The position numbers and the translations under genes were made by a program. From assembly GCA_030272585.1 (NCBI GenBank), contig BSYQ01000001.1:6758001-6822000 (forward strand): a DNA stretch of 64,000 bases, written 5' to 3'. Numbering within the stretch: the first letter of the stretch is position 1; each line of letters begins with the position of its first letter. Under the pieces are notes generated by a model. It worked only from the letters and a program-made list of their open reading frames with translations, was not told the DNA's origin and searched no databases. Positions 1 through 11,870 of the stretch are shown in pieces. Source of the stretch: Bryopsis sp. KO-2023. Lineage: Eukaryota > Chlorophyta > Ulvophyceae > Bryopsidales > Bryopsidaceae.

Positions 1-630
1 CTTCGTTCCGGACATGGAGGAAGCCGGTGGCTGCTCCATCAATGCTGATGTTGGCTTTGTGACTGTGGCTTGTCATGTACCTCCCATAGATGTGTATCGT
101 TTTGTCCAGGTGAATAAATGCACTGGGACCTGGGGGTTCATCGTTTCATGTTTCGTTTCATCTCGGCTGCCTTCTTATAGCGGAAGAAAAAAACAACAGA
201 CAGCCCTCTTGACCTGACCTGACCGAAACCAGTTTCATGCAAGAAAGTGTTGTAAAATTGTATTTTTGTAATTTTTTTTTGGGGGGGGGAGGAGATCTGA
301 AAACAGCAAAGAGGATATTTCTGAATGGAATGTTTTGCTGGTCGATAGAATAACGGTGCCAAGGTGCTGATGTCCCTGGAGCAAAGGCAAAAGGATGCTG
401 TGGAATTGGAAGCTTTGAAGAACAGGTTGAGACTGAGGCTCAGATTGAGACGGCTGATCAAGAGCCCAGGAATCACTCTAGGGCAATTCAGAGATTGTTG
501 TGTCAAGCTAGCAAAGCATTCGCCAGCCCTTATGGTTCACACAGATGGATTGTCTCTGCGGGTTGGAAAAAAAAACGGGTTTTCGAAGGGTGGGACGGTC
601 ATCGACATTGCCTGGGATTTCGAGTTGTGA
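1..630 (+). CDS. 3' end of a prefoldin alpha/UXT-like gene (partial)
   Basis: The window opens inside an exon (frame from base 2 to about 109, ending at a GT donor) that encodes FVPDMEEAGG followed by a short beta-rich stretch containing NADVGFVTVACHVPP. An in-phase second exon begins at 364 after an AG acceptor and encodes a charged helix (SLEQRQKDAVELEALKNR) that stays open to a stop near 628. The order of F-V-P-D, a glycine-containing beta hairpin and then a C-terminal helix resembles the distal half of prefoldin alpha-class subunits such as UXT. Those subunits sit in prefoldin-like chaperone complexes. This rests on pattern only. The first exons lie outside the window and the exact C-terminus is uncertain, because a donor-like GT at about 425 could shorten exon 2. 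Confidence 0.3.
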
Positions 631-1610
631 GGGGTTGAAAAGCCTTTTGTGTTGTCTTGGGGGGGGGAGTGATGATTGTGCAACTCTCCAGATGGGGCGT
701 TAATTCCTCAACCAAATGTGTGTAAATCTACGAGAGAGATTTCATACCTGTAATGGAGTCGAAAGCAAATGAACCTTGACTCAGAACGGTTGCGGAATAA
801 ATCATGTCCAGAAATGCAGACTCCCAGCGATCGACCTCGCGGAATATTTCGCCACAAGCTCACTGCAACCTTTACGCAGAAAAGCAGGAGAGCATATTGC
901 ACTCTGTGCAGAGTCCGCAAGCGGGATGATGGATGATCCGCGGATACGATTTTCTCGACCAGATGATTGCACTTCCCACTCGTGAGGCCCCATAACTCTC
1001 CGTACTTCTTGAACGTCAAAGTCGTCCACAAATGTTAATGCATCCCTGCATGTACCCCACATTGAATTTCTCGTGGATCCAATATGCACTCCAACAATCG
1101 AACACAGCCAATATGAAATGATCAACGCGTGCAAGCTCAGGCGAGGAAATGCTTTTGCTGCAGGGATGACATAATCTTGTCGTTAACGGCGACGTCTGGA
1201 GCGGGAAATGCAGTTCTTTCACTGTAAGACACCCAACAGACCATCGATTCCCACAACGCATAACGCCCACCAAACTGACATCAACACCCAAACTTTCCTT
1301 GGTCGGGATGCTCTGACACAAGCTCCAGAAGTGCATGTAACCGGGATTTTTCTTGGGGTTGATTCACAGGCAAGATGTGGCCTGCTCAGAGGGATGCTCT
1401 GGAGACTTGACTGTTGGAGTGAGGGAATGGATGACCAAAGAATGTTCTGCAATTGGATACAATGCCTGTCAAGTTGCATTCGTGCATACTTGCAGTATCA
1501 GTGAGGGACAGGTGATGACCGCTGACCCTCGCACCGATACAACCCTTTCTCGACACTCCCTTGCAAGGACAATAATTAAAGCCAGCAATCCAAAGCAAAA
1601 ATCGGGAGAA
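631..1610. other. Intergenic / unresolved 5' part of the CFAP61 gene
   Basis: Between the partial first gene and the first recognisable CFAP61 exon there are several short open frames on both strands, but none with a product I can recognise. By comparison with CFAP61 proteins, about 100 N-terminal residues should be encoded here in small exons. I could not place them with confidence. Confidence 0.4.
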
Positions 1611-4600
1611 GGTTGCCATCCTGCTTCTGATCCCTATATATGTCCTTATCTCTTGGCTGTGATTTCTCAGGATACAGATGTTTTCCGGAAGTTGCTGATT
1701 CAAGCCTTCCATATTCTTCATCATGTTAAATCAATCATGATATTGAACAAAGATCCTGACGCTCCACACAATCTTTCAGGTCAGTGTAAAGCACTGGAGC
1801 CCTTTTTTTGGAAAAGCTGAAACACTAGCTGAAAATAAGACTCTGTGGCTGGATGAGGCAGTCAAAATCACTGCCCAACATTTTTCAAGGAAAGCTTTGT
1901 GCACCAAACCTTCTCAGGCTTCTGACAACCCACCACTGATGTGCATGGATTCAAAAGTTTGACAGAGACATCAGCCCTGTTTTGTTTTTCTCTGTTTGGC
2001 AGATCATTTCACTCTGTTGGCGTCCCACGAGGCTGAGTCTGCACATCTGCACATGTGCTCCAGAAATTCTGTCCTTCCACCGATGACCATCAGAGCAGCC
2101 CGAGTTGAAGATTGCGAGGATCTCTTGCCAATCCTCCAGAGGGCTCAGGTTAAATACCCTGATCTGGCACAGCTCCCGGAATGGTGCACACCAGAGGAGA
2201 ATTTTGCCCTTGCACGAGTGATAGAGCATCAAGACGATGCAAACTGTGTCCTCGTAGCTTCTGCAAGAGGGGAACTGGTAGGAACTCCATGAGAATCAAT
2301 CTCCTGTGCTATTCTTTAATTGGTTGATTTAGTCTTTCCTGGCTGCAAAATGTTGTCCACTGCATAGAGAAATCTGCACTATCAATAGTGGATGGCAGGC
2401 GGAAGGTTGAGTCAGTGTGCTTCTCGTTTCTATTGACAGGTTGGGTTCATGGTGTGTTCATCGGGGGTGGATCTGGAAGGAGTGAGGTCCACATTTGATT
2501 TGCACCCATACGATAATCTAATGACAGCTGAAGAGTACACAGCTGAACACGATGCAGCAATGAGGAGTCTTGAGGAACAGGTGCTGGTGTCATTGCCCCT
2601 CATCCAAAAATAAAATAAAATAAAAAAATAAAGCATTCGAAAAAATGCTATGATGGCTTGCCTCTTCCTGGATATTGTTGTAGAGAGTAAAAATATGCTC
2701 CTGAATCATCCCTACGTAACCCACAGGGACTTGAGCCATCCGAGGAAAATACACAGAGTTCAATGAGGGATCTTAAAGCAGAAAATCGATCATCGAATGC
2801 GTTTGCTGTGTCGATGCTCTGCATGGATGAGCCGTGGCACATGCAAGCCAGGGAATTTCTCCAAAGTGCGTTCGATGCGTTTCCAGAAAAGGTACAGTAG
2901 GTTGGAGGCTGTGGGAATGGATTGTCTCTGCTTCACAGACATCCAATGATCCATTGTTCACAGCAATTGGGGCCTGTTTCTGATGCTCTTTCAATTTTCT
3001 TCCAGGATTTCTGCATTTTCACGCTTGGACATGAAGCACCTGAACCTCCCTTGGCATCCATCTTCAATCGTGTGTTCGCCTTTCCGATCCCACTGTTACC
3101 ATCTCCCGAAATTCTCTATCTCTTCCACCGATCTGGCCTGATCGAAGACATCCAATGCATGCCTGCCACATCCGACCATGCTCAAGATATCAGTGATCTT
3201 GTGGATGGAACACTGGACGTCGAATCTGGAGCGAGAGGGATTGTGGTGGCTGTTTGCGAGGGAACAGTGGTGGGGGTCTTGAAAATGACCAAAGATATTG
3301 ATTGGCAAGCTTGGAATGGGGATTTCGACCTGCGTGGGATGGGAAGAAACGGGGAGCGGCCGGATCCAGATAAAATAGCACGTGTTGATGTCTTGCGGAT
3401 GAACCCAATATTCGCACACAGGTGTGGTAGTTGTGGCTTAACCTTGCGGTCGAAACCATTGTGGATTGGAGAATGTCAAGATGCATGTGGTGGAATTTGC
3501 AGGTGTCGCGAGTTAATTTTGGCTGGGATGACTGAGGTGCAAGCAAAAGTGCTGCTCTATGAGGTTTCGCCAAAGCAGACTCCCCCGGACCTCATCAACT
3601 ATTTCCAACAGATACCGGGGCGACACAAACGCCTGGCAACCGAGAAGTTTGAAAATTTTGCACTCCTTGGGATCACGAAGAACCTCGCGTTCGGAGATCG
3701 GGAAATGATCAACTCACAGGTCGGCTTTGCCCCCTTGTGTTTGTGAATATGCATCCCTGGAGGACTACAGCCTGTCCTCAGTTTGCGTTTCGTGGTAGTT
3801 CAGATCGTCGTTGTGGGCCCATCGGAGTGCGGCCTCTCTGCGATCGAGCGGCTTCTGCTGGACAAGGACCTCTACTTCACTTCGATCACTCTGCTCGTCC
3901 CTGAAGGTGTAACAGTCGGAGGTGTTGGGAACACTCTGACAGGGCGAAATTTGGTGAAGCTGGGGCTGGAATGCAGAATAACGCTTCTGGCGGCGGAAGT
4001 CGTCAGTCTCGACCGAGAATCCAGGATTGTTGGGCTCTCGAATGGGGAGGACGTGAATTACGACTACTTGGTTTTGACTGCTGGGCTACAGGTAATTACA
4101 GACGCCTGTGGATACCGCGCGATACCAGTTTTTCGGAAGCGAAAAGGGGGATGCTAAGGAAACTTCTTTTTGGTTTAGGATCAAACGAGATGCCACCTCC
4201 AGCGAACTGCAGAAAGTAAGTTTTCTTCGGTTGTAACGATTCAAGAGCTGCTCGCCGATTCTTCCAAAGGGCTTCCCGAGAGACGACAAAATATAATCGT
4301 GTATGGGTCGGAGATCGACGCTTATCATGCACTCAGCCTGCTGGAGGCCAGAGGCACCCCAAGAGAACGTGTTCGCCACGTGATACCAGAGGGTGTTGTT
4401 TCCCCCATGGCCGAATGTTTGAAAAGCGCCGCCGGTATGCTCAACCTTGGCCTTCCGGACACTGCAACGATGACGTTGGTGGAGGTTGAAGAGGCCGAAG
4501 AGAACAAACTTATTTGCAGCTTTGAGGTACGAAATATCCAGGTAGCTGTCCGCGACTCCGTTCGTTGTCCCGCACTCACAACAAGTTTTGCACAGGTGCG

Positions 4601-5544
4601 CGACGAAATAACTGAAGAATTCAAGAACGTTGACGAGCAGTGCGATGTGCTGGTTGCGTGCGATACTGGCGATATAAATCCGAGCTTGTTTCAGTGCATC
4701 AACGAGTCGAGCCTTGTGTACGATGGGCGTTTGGTGGTAGACCAGGATTTCCAGACAAACGATCCCAGGATATACGGAGGAGGGTCGATGGCTAAGTTCA
4801 GCAGATCGGTCCACCCTTGTTTGAAAATGGAGACGTGCAACAGCCGAGAAGTGGGTCAGAAGCTTGGAGAATCGCTCGTGAGGCATTTCAAACTCCAGAG
4901 CTTGAATGTGCACGACCCGCCAGCAGAGCTGGGGCCGCCTGACTTCTCTATGTCCAAGGCAGTGGGCTGCACATTGCCTGGCGCCGCTTTCTTCGTGTTT
5001 GCGGGGACAAAGGAGGCAATGGCGAAACCCTCGATTGAGGCTGTGGAGGTGTGCACGTATATTCTTCTCCATGCAAATGCTTGAAACTGATCGCTGCGGC
5101 GTTTGTTTCACATTGTTCGTTTTCTCTTCTCAGGGTGGAAGGTGTCTGTCGACAAAAACTGCGGATGCGTTTTTCCAGCTCAACCTGGACTCCTCCATGG
5201 TGGTTTGCTCAGCCATCTACTGTGGCCGCATGAGAGTCAGCGCTCCTCGGCTGTCATGCATCGTGGGACTGCCGTCTGCATATTTGAACGGTATCGTGGA
5301 GAAGTATGACAACAAGGATATTTCAGATTTGATGCTCTTCCTGCATGGCGGCTGGGCAGAGGCGCTGTACCATGATCGGTTCTCAGAACTGAGGGCCTCC
5401 CTTCTCAAACGCACATCAGAGAGTAAACAGAATGAGTCTGACAGCGAACCCGATGCTTGGCTCCAGTCACATGTGCGAGAGGAAGTGGAGAGCTTCATTA
5501 AAGCAAACTTACATGAACTCCCAGCTTATACAATCACCGCATAA
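1611..5544 (+). CDS. CFAP61: Cilia- and flagella-associated protein 61 (CFAP61), multi-exon, 5' end uncertain
   Basis: CFAP61 is a component of the calmodulin- and spoke-associated complex at the base of radial spokes in motile cilia. Successive exons match the family in order. They are an N-terminal acetyltransferase-like part (YLLAVISQDTDVF near 1645; MTIRAARVEDCEDLLPIL from 2083), a second GNAT-like stretch from about 3010, a nucleotide-binding start (VVVGPSECGLSAIERLL near 3800), the FAD/NAD oxidoreductase-like region to about 5080, and the C-terminal segment (ALYHDRFSELRASLL near 5367). The stop is TAA at 5542-5544. The oxidoreductase-like fold is a family trait and need not be catalytic. 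Exons are separated by short GT-AG introns. The extreme N-terminus is not resolved. The 3' end lies only 66 bp from the convergent PhyH gene, so transcripts probably overlap. Confidence 0.85.
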
Positions 5545-5610
5545 CTCCCAGACAGACATTCACGCAATCCTATTTACAGCTTGGCAAACCCAAGGGGGAA
5601 AAGATAGAGG

Positions 5611-7177
5611 TCACTCGAGGGGTACAGCAAATGAGACGGGGTTGTTGTCAAGGAGGATGGGCTCTCTCGAGAATTGTGGCATCCACGCTCGACGTGGATG
5701 AGAAGTTCGGTTAGGTCCACTCTTGTGTAAAATATTGCTGCTCAAAAGAACCTGAAGTCACAAAAAAAGGGAAAACATCAGAGCTGAGCATCACGAACCT
5801 GAAACCACCGTTACAGGATACGTTTTGAAAACGGTATTGTTGGCTCCCAATTGTTACAGACAGCCAAAAAATAGCTGGAACACCACCCACTGCTGTCCCT
5901 GCTGGCGCGTCAATGGGGTCTGCGGCCTGCTCCAAATAGGGCTTCACAACCAATCCACCATTCCCTGTGGCCAAAAGAAATGTATCTCAGCACATGCATG
6001 AACAAGAACATCTGCATAAAGCTGGCAAAACTTCCACATCTAGTTTCAGATTTAATTCAATTCCCACACCAGTACCAGGGTTGATGTCATCCAGGGCACA
6101 CCACACCTGCACAAGAAGACACTGTACGGTTACCCTCAATGGGGTTTTATGATGTGTTGCATATCACTGCTTGAAGAAGATGTAGCAGAGTTTGGAAGGG
6201 CTCAAAATTGAACAGCTGAGAGTTGAATCTCGTTGACCTCACCGAAATGTACTGCCTGTGGGCAGCACCGAGTTCGGTCATCCGATCGGAATCTTTGTGC
6301 CATCCGAAACCAGACAGGGTGGAGTTGCCTTGCTTCACGATATGCTGCAATGTCAATCAATCGCCTCTTTGAACGAGCACCTTTCAAATCAGGAAGGCCT
6401 TGAGAAACAAGAACCCCTCGCTCGAGCCAGTGAAATGGGATCTTCAACATTCTGCAATTGTTCCATGCCTTTATACTCGTTCCGTTTTGTTTTTTCATTT
6501 TTCCACTGATCATGAAGCATCAAACGGGTGAAGGCTTGAAGCAGGTGCGACAAACCTGGTCGTTGAGCAAGAATGGCGAAGGTCCCAGCAGCCCCGTTAG
6601 CACACTCATCATCACACTTCCCTGGATAATGTCGCGAACATAAGGCGAACAAGGCCACTTTGCTCTTTCCGTAAAATACACATCATTGGAAGTCCATGCT
6701 TCTGGGTTCTGGCATCTCCATCTGGGAAGGGCTTCGAAAATGCACCCACTGGACAAAAACACACACAAGGTATTTAGGTGAGATTTAATATCCTGGAGAA
6801 GCAAGGATAACCAACCACGAGGCAATTTGCAAGAAGCATGTGGGCTGTCCAGCTTTCCTAAGAAAAAAAAAATGTTTCGAAATTCAAGCGTTATGTGTGG
6901 AACTCAGCATCGAAATATTCCCACAATTCTCGCGCCGCCCTCTCATTGTCAGACCCTCGTGCCCCTTTCTGCTGAAATGCGAGCTCAACGATGTTATCGC
7001 TTTCCTGGGCACAACCGCATATCAGCCTCCGATATCCGTGTCGAAAGATTCTCGAAACTCAATCAAAGGGTCCAGGCGACAGAGTACCTCCCTCAGCACC
7101 TCCACTTGTGCATCCGTCAAAAATTTCTCCACGATGGCGTAACCGAAATTTCGAATCTCCGACAGAACCTCCTCCAT
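5611..7177 (-). CDS. Phytanoyl-CoA dioxygenase (PhyH) family 2-oxoglutarate/Fe(II) oxygenase
   Basis: PhyH-family enzymes hydroxylate lipids or small molecules using Fe(II) and 2-oxoglutarate. The minus-strand exons give a start MEEVLSEIRNFGYAIVEKFL (from 7177), which is the usual 'GYxVVexfL' opening. The first iron-binding pair lies in SGFGWHKDSD (about 6300), followed by VWCALDDINPGTG (about 6100). The distal histidine and the 2-oxoglutarate-binding Arg lie in HKSGPNRT (about 5710-5730). The reading frame ends with a TGA at 5611-5613. All expected metal and cosubstrate ligands (His-x-Asp, distal His, Arg) are visible, so it should be catalytically competent. The substrate cannot be inferred. 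I see no clear PTS1, because the protein ends in AVPLE. It is head-to-head with the coiled-coil gene at 7377 and tail-to-tail with CFAP61. Confidence 0.75.
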
Positions 7178-7376
7178 CCTGCAACTCTGAGCATCTCCAC
7201 CAGTGTTGGGGGTCGAAGTGAGGCGCTGTGCAGTAACGGAGGCCGAAAATAATCACGTAATTTCACGTTGCGTTTCTGCAATTCGACCGAAATTTCCACC
7301 CAATCATTTCCATCATTCGCTCCCTTCCCCTCTCCTCCTCTTCCGCGAATTGTTGCGAACGTCTTTAAAATGCACC
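7178..7376. promoter_or_regulatory. Shared bidirectional promoter region (PhyH / coiled-coil gene)
   Basis: Only 199 bp separate the two divergent start codons. The stretch holds TCACGTAA at 7253-7260 and CACGTT at 7264, both ACGT-core elements of the kind bound by bZIP or bHLH factors, and a pyrimidine-rich run at 7320-7342. No TATA box is obvious. Its promoter role is inferred from position. Confidence 0.5.
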
Positions 7377-9773
7377 ATGTCGCGAGCCGGCCGCCCACCA
7401 CGAGAAAGCCGAGGGTTGTATCTGTCCAATGCCCGTGTCTCGGAAAGCCTCGACATCGCGAGAAAGAAGTTTCGCCTTGCCGCTTCTGCATGTGATCGCC
7501 ACCCACCCCTGACTCCACGCAGATTGCTGTTCCGTTGGAAAGACGACTTTTCGAGATTGTGGAGACATGCGAGGCTCGAAGGGGGCGAAACCCACCGAGC
7601 TGCGTGACGCCGAGGCCAGAGTGCGAGCGCTGACTCGCGAGGTGGGGAGCCTGAGGGAAGAGCTGCGACGGGAGTCAAAGCGACGAGAATGGGCCGTGGC
7701 TCGATCCAAAGAAAAGGAGGAGGCCGCCGATAGGTCGGACGAACGATGCAAGGAGCTTTCGTACGTGAACAAGAAACTGTCGCAAGAGCTTTCTTCGAGT
7801 CAGGAGGCCGCGCGAACAGCGAGCGCGAAAAACCGCCAAGCCATCCAGTCGTTGAAGGAAGGCTTGGCCGACGTCGAACGTGCTGTAGCCCAACGCGGAG
7901 TGGAAGGGAAAAAAAGACTCGACTGCCTTTTCACTGGTTTACAAACCCTGGAGGGTCTGCTGCTGACGCCACCGAATGCTGGCTTGGGGAGCTGTGCGCC
8001 TTTACCGGTCGCCTTGGCCCCCGAAGTTCAACGCATTCTCGGCGAGAACATGAGATCCATCGCTGCGATTGGTAACCTGCTGGCGGGACCACCTGGATCC
8101 AAGTTATGGCGCGATGACGACTCTTGCTGTGACGTTTCTTCCCGCGAAGTTCATTCTCTCGAGGTCGAGCAGGAAAACATGAGACTGAGGGGCGAGGTCA
8201 CTCGATTGAATATGGAGCTGACGGCCACAGCGGAGGCGCAAAAATCGCAAGCGTCGACAGCGGACGTGCGGAACACCTTGAGCCAGTATCGAACTGCTGT
8301 GACGAAGCTGCAGGCACAGGTGGGGGCAACCACGAAATTCAGAATAACGTATAGGATCGATATCTCTGTATAATAATTGGGCTTGGCTAAACAATGAGAA
8401 GAGAATCTTTGGAATTCTTGCCCCAATTTTGGTCGCCAGCTCCATTAGAACAGTTTTAATTCTGCACATTAGCAGCTGATGCAGCTGAAAAACTCGTACA
8501 ATTATCCGGATACATTACTCTACATCCAGTATTTTTGCTGCAGTCAGGCCGTGGGTAAAAAAAAAAAATCAACATCTCCAAGGGGGCTTAAAATGCCATC
8601 GAGCTGGATATCTGTGGATGAGTTTCGGGGAAACTCCATGCGCTTGCTTGATTTTTGATTTTGGTTCAAGGTGGCATCCATGCGCGAACGACTCGATGAG
8701 GGTACCAAAGAGAAAGCATCCCTGAGGGATGAAATCTCCACCCTTCAGAGGGCGATCCGCGAACGGGTCGACGCCCATGCCAATGAAATGGCATCTGCTG
8801 AGCAACGGGAAGCATCTGGCGTGGTTGCCCTGCAGAGACTGGAAGACGGCACGAGAGCACTGAGGTTGGATATCCTGAAAATTGGGAAAGAATTTTTAAG
8901 AATAGTTTGAAGCATACAGTGTTATGTACTGTCATTCACATCCAAAAAAAAGGTGTGGCTGGAAGAATGCAATCGTTGCTGGGTAGTTTCTGCAAAGCTG
9001 GGAGAATTGAACTAAGGATTCATGCGATAAGGGCTGGAGAGGTTGTGCATAACACCGGAGACTCCAGTTATGATTGTTCTCTGTACGGGGTGGAAAACTT
9101 GATCTGATGAGTTGGGGATAAGATGTAGTGAATGCAGTGAATGGCCTTTTTTTCCTTCAGGGAGACATGTGCGACCAGGGAGCATCGAATGAGCAAATTG
9201 CAGAATCAACTGGACGAGATGCAAGCCCAACTTTCGGAGAGGGAAGAGACGGTCGTGCAGCAGAGGGCCATGATCAATGACCTCCAAGCCACTATCTCCA
9301 ATCAAAGAAACGACATTCGATCAGCTATGGACCTGATAGTGCATCGACCCTCGTCGGCCAAGGCAGACTCTCCTTTGCGAGCATCGTTCGGAAGGCCCAT
9401 TGTCGCATCTTCGAATCCCGATGTGCTCAGATCTCCTATATTTGTGAATTCCCCAAGGGCTGAGTCTCCCACGAACCATCACACTCATTACCACATACAC
9501 AAAGGCCCGCTGGATGCTTCGACTTCTGCCATTAACGACACCGGCCATGTGCATTTCGGCGGCTTGTCAGGCTCGAGAAAAAGAGGGGAGAATTTGACAA
9601 GGAGTTGGGGTTCACAGAGAAAGTGTGGTTCAGAAGACGGAAAGGGTGGTGGCGTATCGGCCAGGAGGGGGGGGTTAGATTCAAGGGCGATTAAACGAGA
9701 CATGGATACGATCGATGCTGAAATTGCTGAGCTGGATGCTGCACTCAGAGTGGCCACATCCAAATTTTCATAA
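7377..9773 (+). CDS. Coiled-coil protein of unknown function (4 exons, 572 aa)
   Basis: The model joins 7377..7491, 7523..8319, 8671..8864 and 9161..9773 and closes exactly in frame (1719 nt). The product is mostly long charged heptad-rich helix: residues about 60-150 (AEARVRALTREVGSLREEL), about 220-310, and about 320-420 (SKLQNQLDEMQAQLSEREE). A Ser/Pro-rich tail with a His-rich patch (THYHIHKG) follows, then a last short helix (MDTIDAEIAELDAALRVA). No enzymatic motif is present. It looks like a structural cytoskeletal or centrosomal protein, but I do not recognise a family. Intron 1 is only 31 nt. A downstream ATG at 7567 is an alternative start if the 31-nt intron is not real. It shares a promoter region with the PhyH gene. 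Confidence 0.7.
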
Positions 9774-10172
9774 TTGAGGTGACAGTTGGATCACCTGTAC
9801 AAGGTTAGGAACTGAGGTGTGCCGCTTACAGCCGAGTTAGAGATAATTATCTTTATGCATTTATTCATAAAAAGGTACAGAGGTGGTCAGGTTCCAATGT
9901 GCATTATTACTAGATAGAGATCCTTCCAAACAGGGTGTTTTTATAGTGAAGAATGAGGGCGGGGAGCATTTCAGCATCTTGCATTTTCGTTTTTTGGTTG
10001 GGGCACGCGAGGGGGGGAAAAAGATCGAGATGAGTTCGTGCTTTGTTGGTGATTCATTTTTACACAGAGCATCAAAAAAACAAGTGATAATAACCCATCC
10101 CGTGGACAATTTTATAACTTTGAAATATCACAGCCGTTGAATTGATTCTAACATTGAAAGGGCACCAAGTTT
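9774..10172. other. Convergent intergenic spacer
   Basis: A 399-bp spacer between the stops of the coiled-coil gene (+) and the spondin gene (-). It is moderately AT-rich and holds no ORF or repeat that I can support. It presumably contains both 3' UTRs. Confidence 0.5.
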
Positions 10173-11870
10173 TCACTCTTCGTCCAGAGTGAAAGTGATG
10201 GTACAGATTGGGTTCAAAACTTTCCTGCAAAACACCAAAAGAAAACTATCAGAAATTGAAGCGAAATCGCTGGGGTCAGCTGACCGAAAACATTCGCACA
10301 CAGCAAAAAATAAGCAGCACATTGGCGTCAGAAGGGAAAGGGAAAAAGCAAACAGCAGCTGCTTGTGTGTTTGGTACTTACTCGTCCCTGTTCCAGAAAA
10401 TGTTGCTCTTATCCTCGGCATCAAACCTGCAATTCCATAAGAAATCAGTATCATGAAGCCAAGCCATACAAGGGAGCAATGGCTAACTACCTTTGCATGA
10501 ACCTCAGAGAATTTGACAAATCTAAGAAACTCTTCCTTCATAAATGCGTTTCTTGTGACATACTTTGCAGTCACGAGAAAGCTCATCTTGACACTTGATT
10601 CCATAATGGCTTTCTTTCAAATCCTAAAGAATGAACAGTTGATGCCAAGGTTACCTAGAAACAGCTTCCCATGGTTCAGTGGGGGCATTGGAGGACTTGA
10701 ATGTGTCGCCAGAATCAGTTCCAGCATCGAGAGCATACAACATCTTGGAGTACTCCTTCATCCACTTGCCATCCTTGCACATGTTGAGAGAGGAAACACC
10801 GACCATCCTGAAAGGAAAAGCACATGGTAGCTACATATCATACATGTCATTGTGAGTATTGATCACTGTGGCAGCCCACGGACTACAGTTCCCTCTTGCC
10901 CAAATCAAAATCTTTTCTGTTTTCTGAGTGGTGCATTACCAGTCTGGAGAGGGAGCGATCATGGAGATCAAAGACACATAAGGATGCTTTTGGTCGACCT
11001 CGATCTTTCCTTCATGGTCGCAAGTCCCTGAGAACATGCTGCATTTCCAGTTGACAGGCTTTTTGCAGTACCCATCTTCTCCACAAGCCTCGATGGCATC
11101 CTATCAATTCAGAAAAGATATCATTCTCGACATTCAGCAGCTTTGGCACACGCCCCCACCCCCACGTACATTCACAGGACAAGAAATGAACGAACGAAAA
11201 AAGTAGCATTAGTCATACAACAAATGCTACATCCTCCCTCGAGAAAAGGTACAAGTACGTTTCTGGTACCCACCTCTAGCTCGGAGCAGGATCCGATCTC
11301 TGCAACCAATTTCACGCCTTCCGTGGTGGTCACCTCCCCCTCTTTGTACATCGTCCATCTGCGCGCACACACGACTCAGAACAAACATTCCGCACAGGGG
11401 ATCTCCGAACGACCGGCTGCAATTCCATGAGAGCGACAGTGAGGGGGAGGTACAAGGCTGAACGATGACGTTTGTGGGCAGCGGTGTCGCAGATATGCGA
11501 AAACGCTGTTCTGGAGAACTCACTTGTCGCTGTGGCTGGTTCCACACAATGGGCTCCAGTGCGCGTTGTCAGGATAGTCAGTCGGGTGTGTCTTTGAGCT
11601 CCACACGCACGAGTTGAACACCTTGTATTTCGCGTCGCCATAGCAAGCGTCCTCTGCACGGATCAAATTAGTTCAGAACGGAATGGCGTGAAAGCTCGCT
11701 TCTTCTGTGAGCGAATACCCGTGAAAAAAGGAGCGACTTTGAGAGCCATCTCGTTACTGTTCCACTACTACTATCACTACTTCTTTCGAACAGAATTTAG
11801 ACCAACCTGCAGTCGCCACCGACAGAGCGGCACCAAGAGCAAACACGATAAGGGCGTTTTTGAGAGCCAT
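10173..11870 (-). CDS. Secreted spondin-domain protein
   Basis: The start at 11870 (MALKNALIVFALGAALSVAT) is a clear signal peptide. The following exons encode CYGDAKYKVFNSCVW, then WSPLCGTSHSDK, then several Cys pairs (EACGEDGYCKKPVNWKC). After these comes the hallmark of the Spondin_N domain: SLISMIAPSPDWMVGVSS (about 10950) with LNMCKDGKWMKE and LDAGTDSGDTF downstream (about 10700-10790). The last exon ends in ICTITFTLDEE with the stop at 10173-10175. In animals this domain occurs in extracellular-matrix F-spondin and mindin, where it binds matrix or cell-surface ligands. The 'PSPDW.VGV' and 'DAGTDSG' motifs are well conserved here. No thrombospondin repeats are seen, so this is a minimal secreted spondin-domain protein, possibly for the cell surface. 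Exon edges between about 10600 and 11650 are approximate. Confidence 0.8.
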
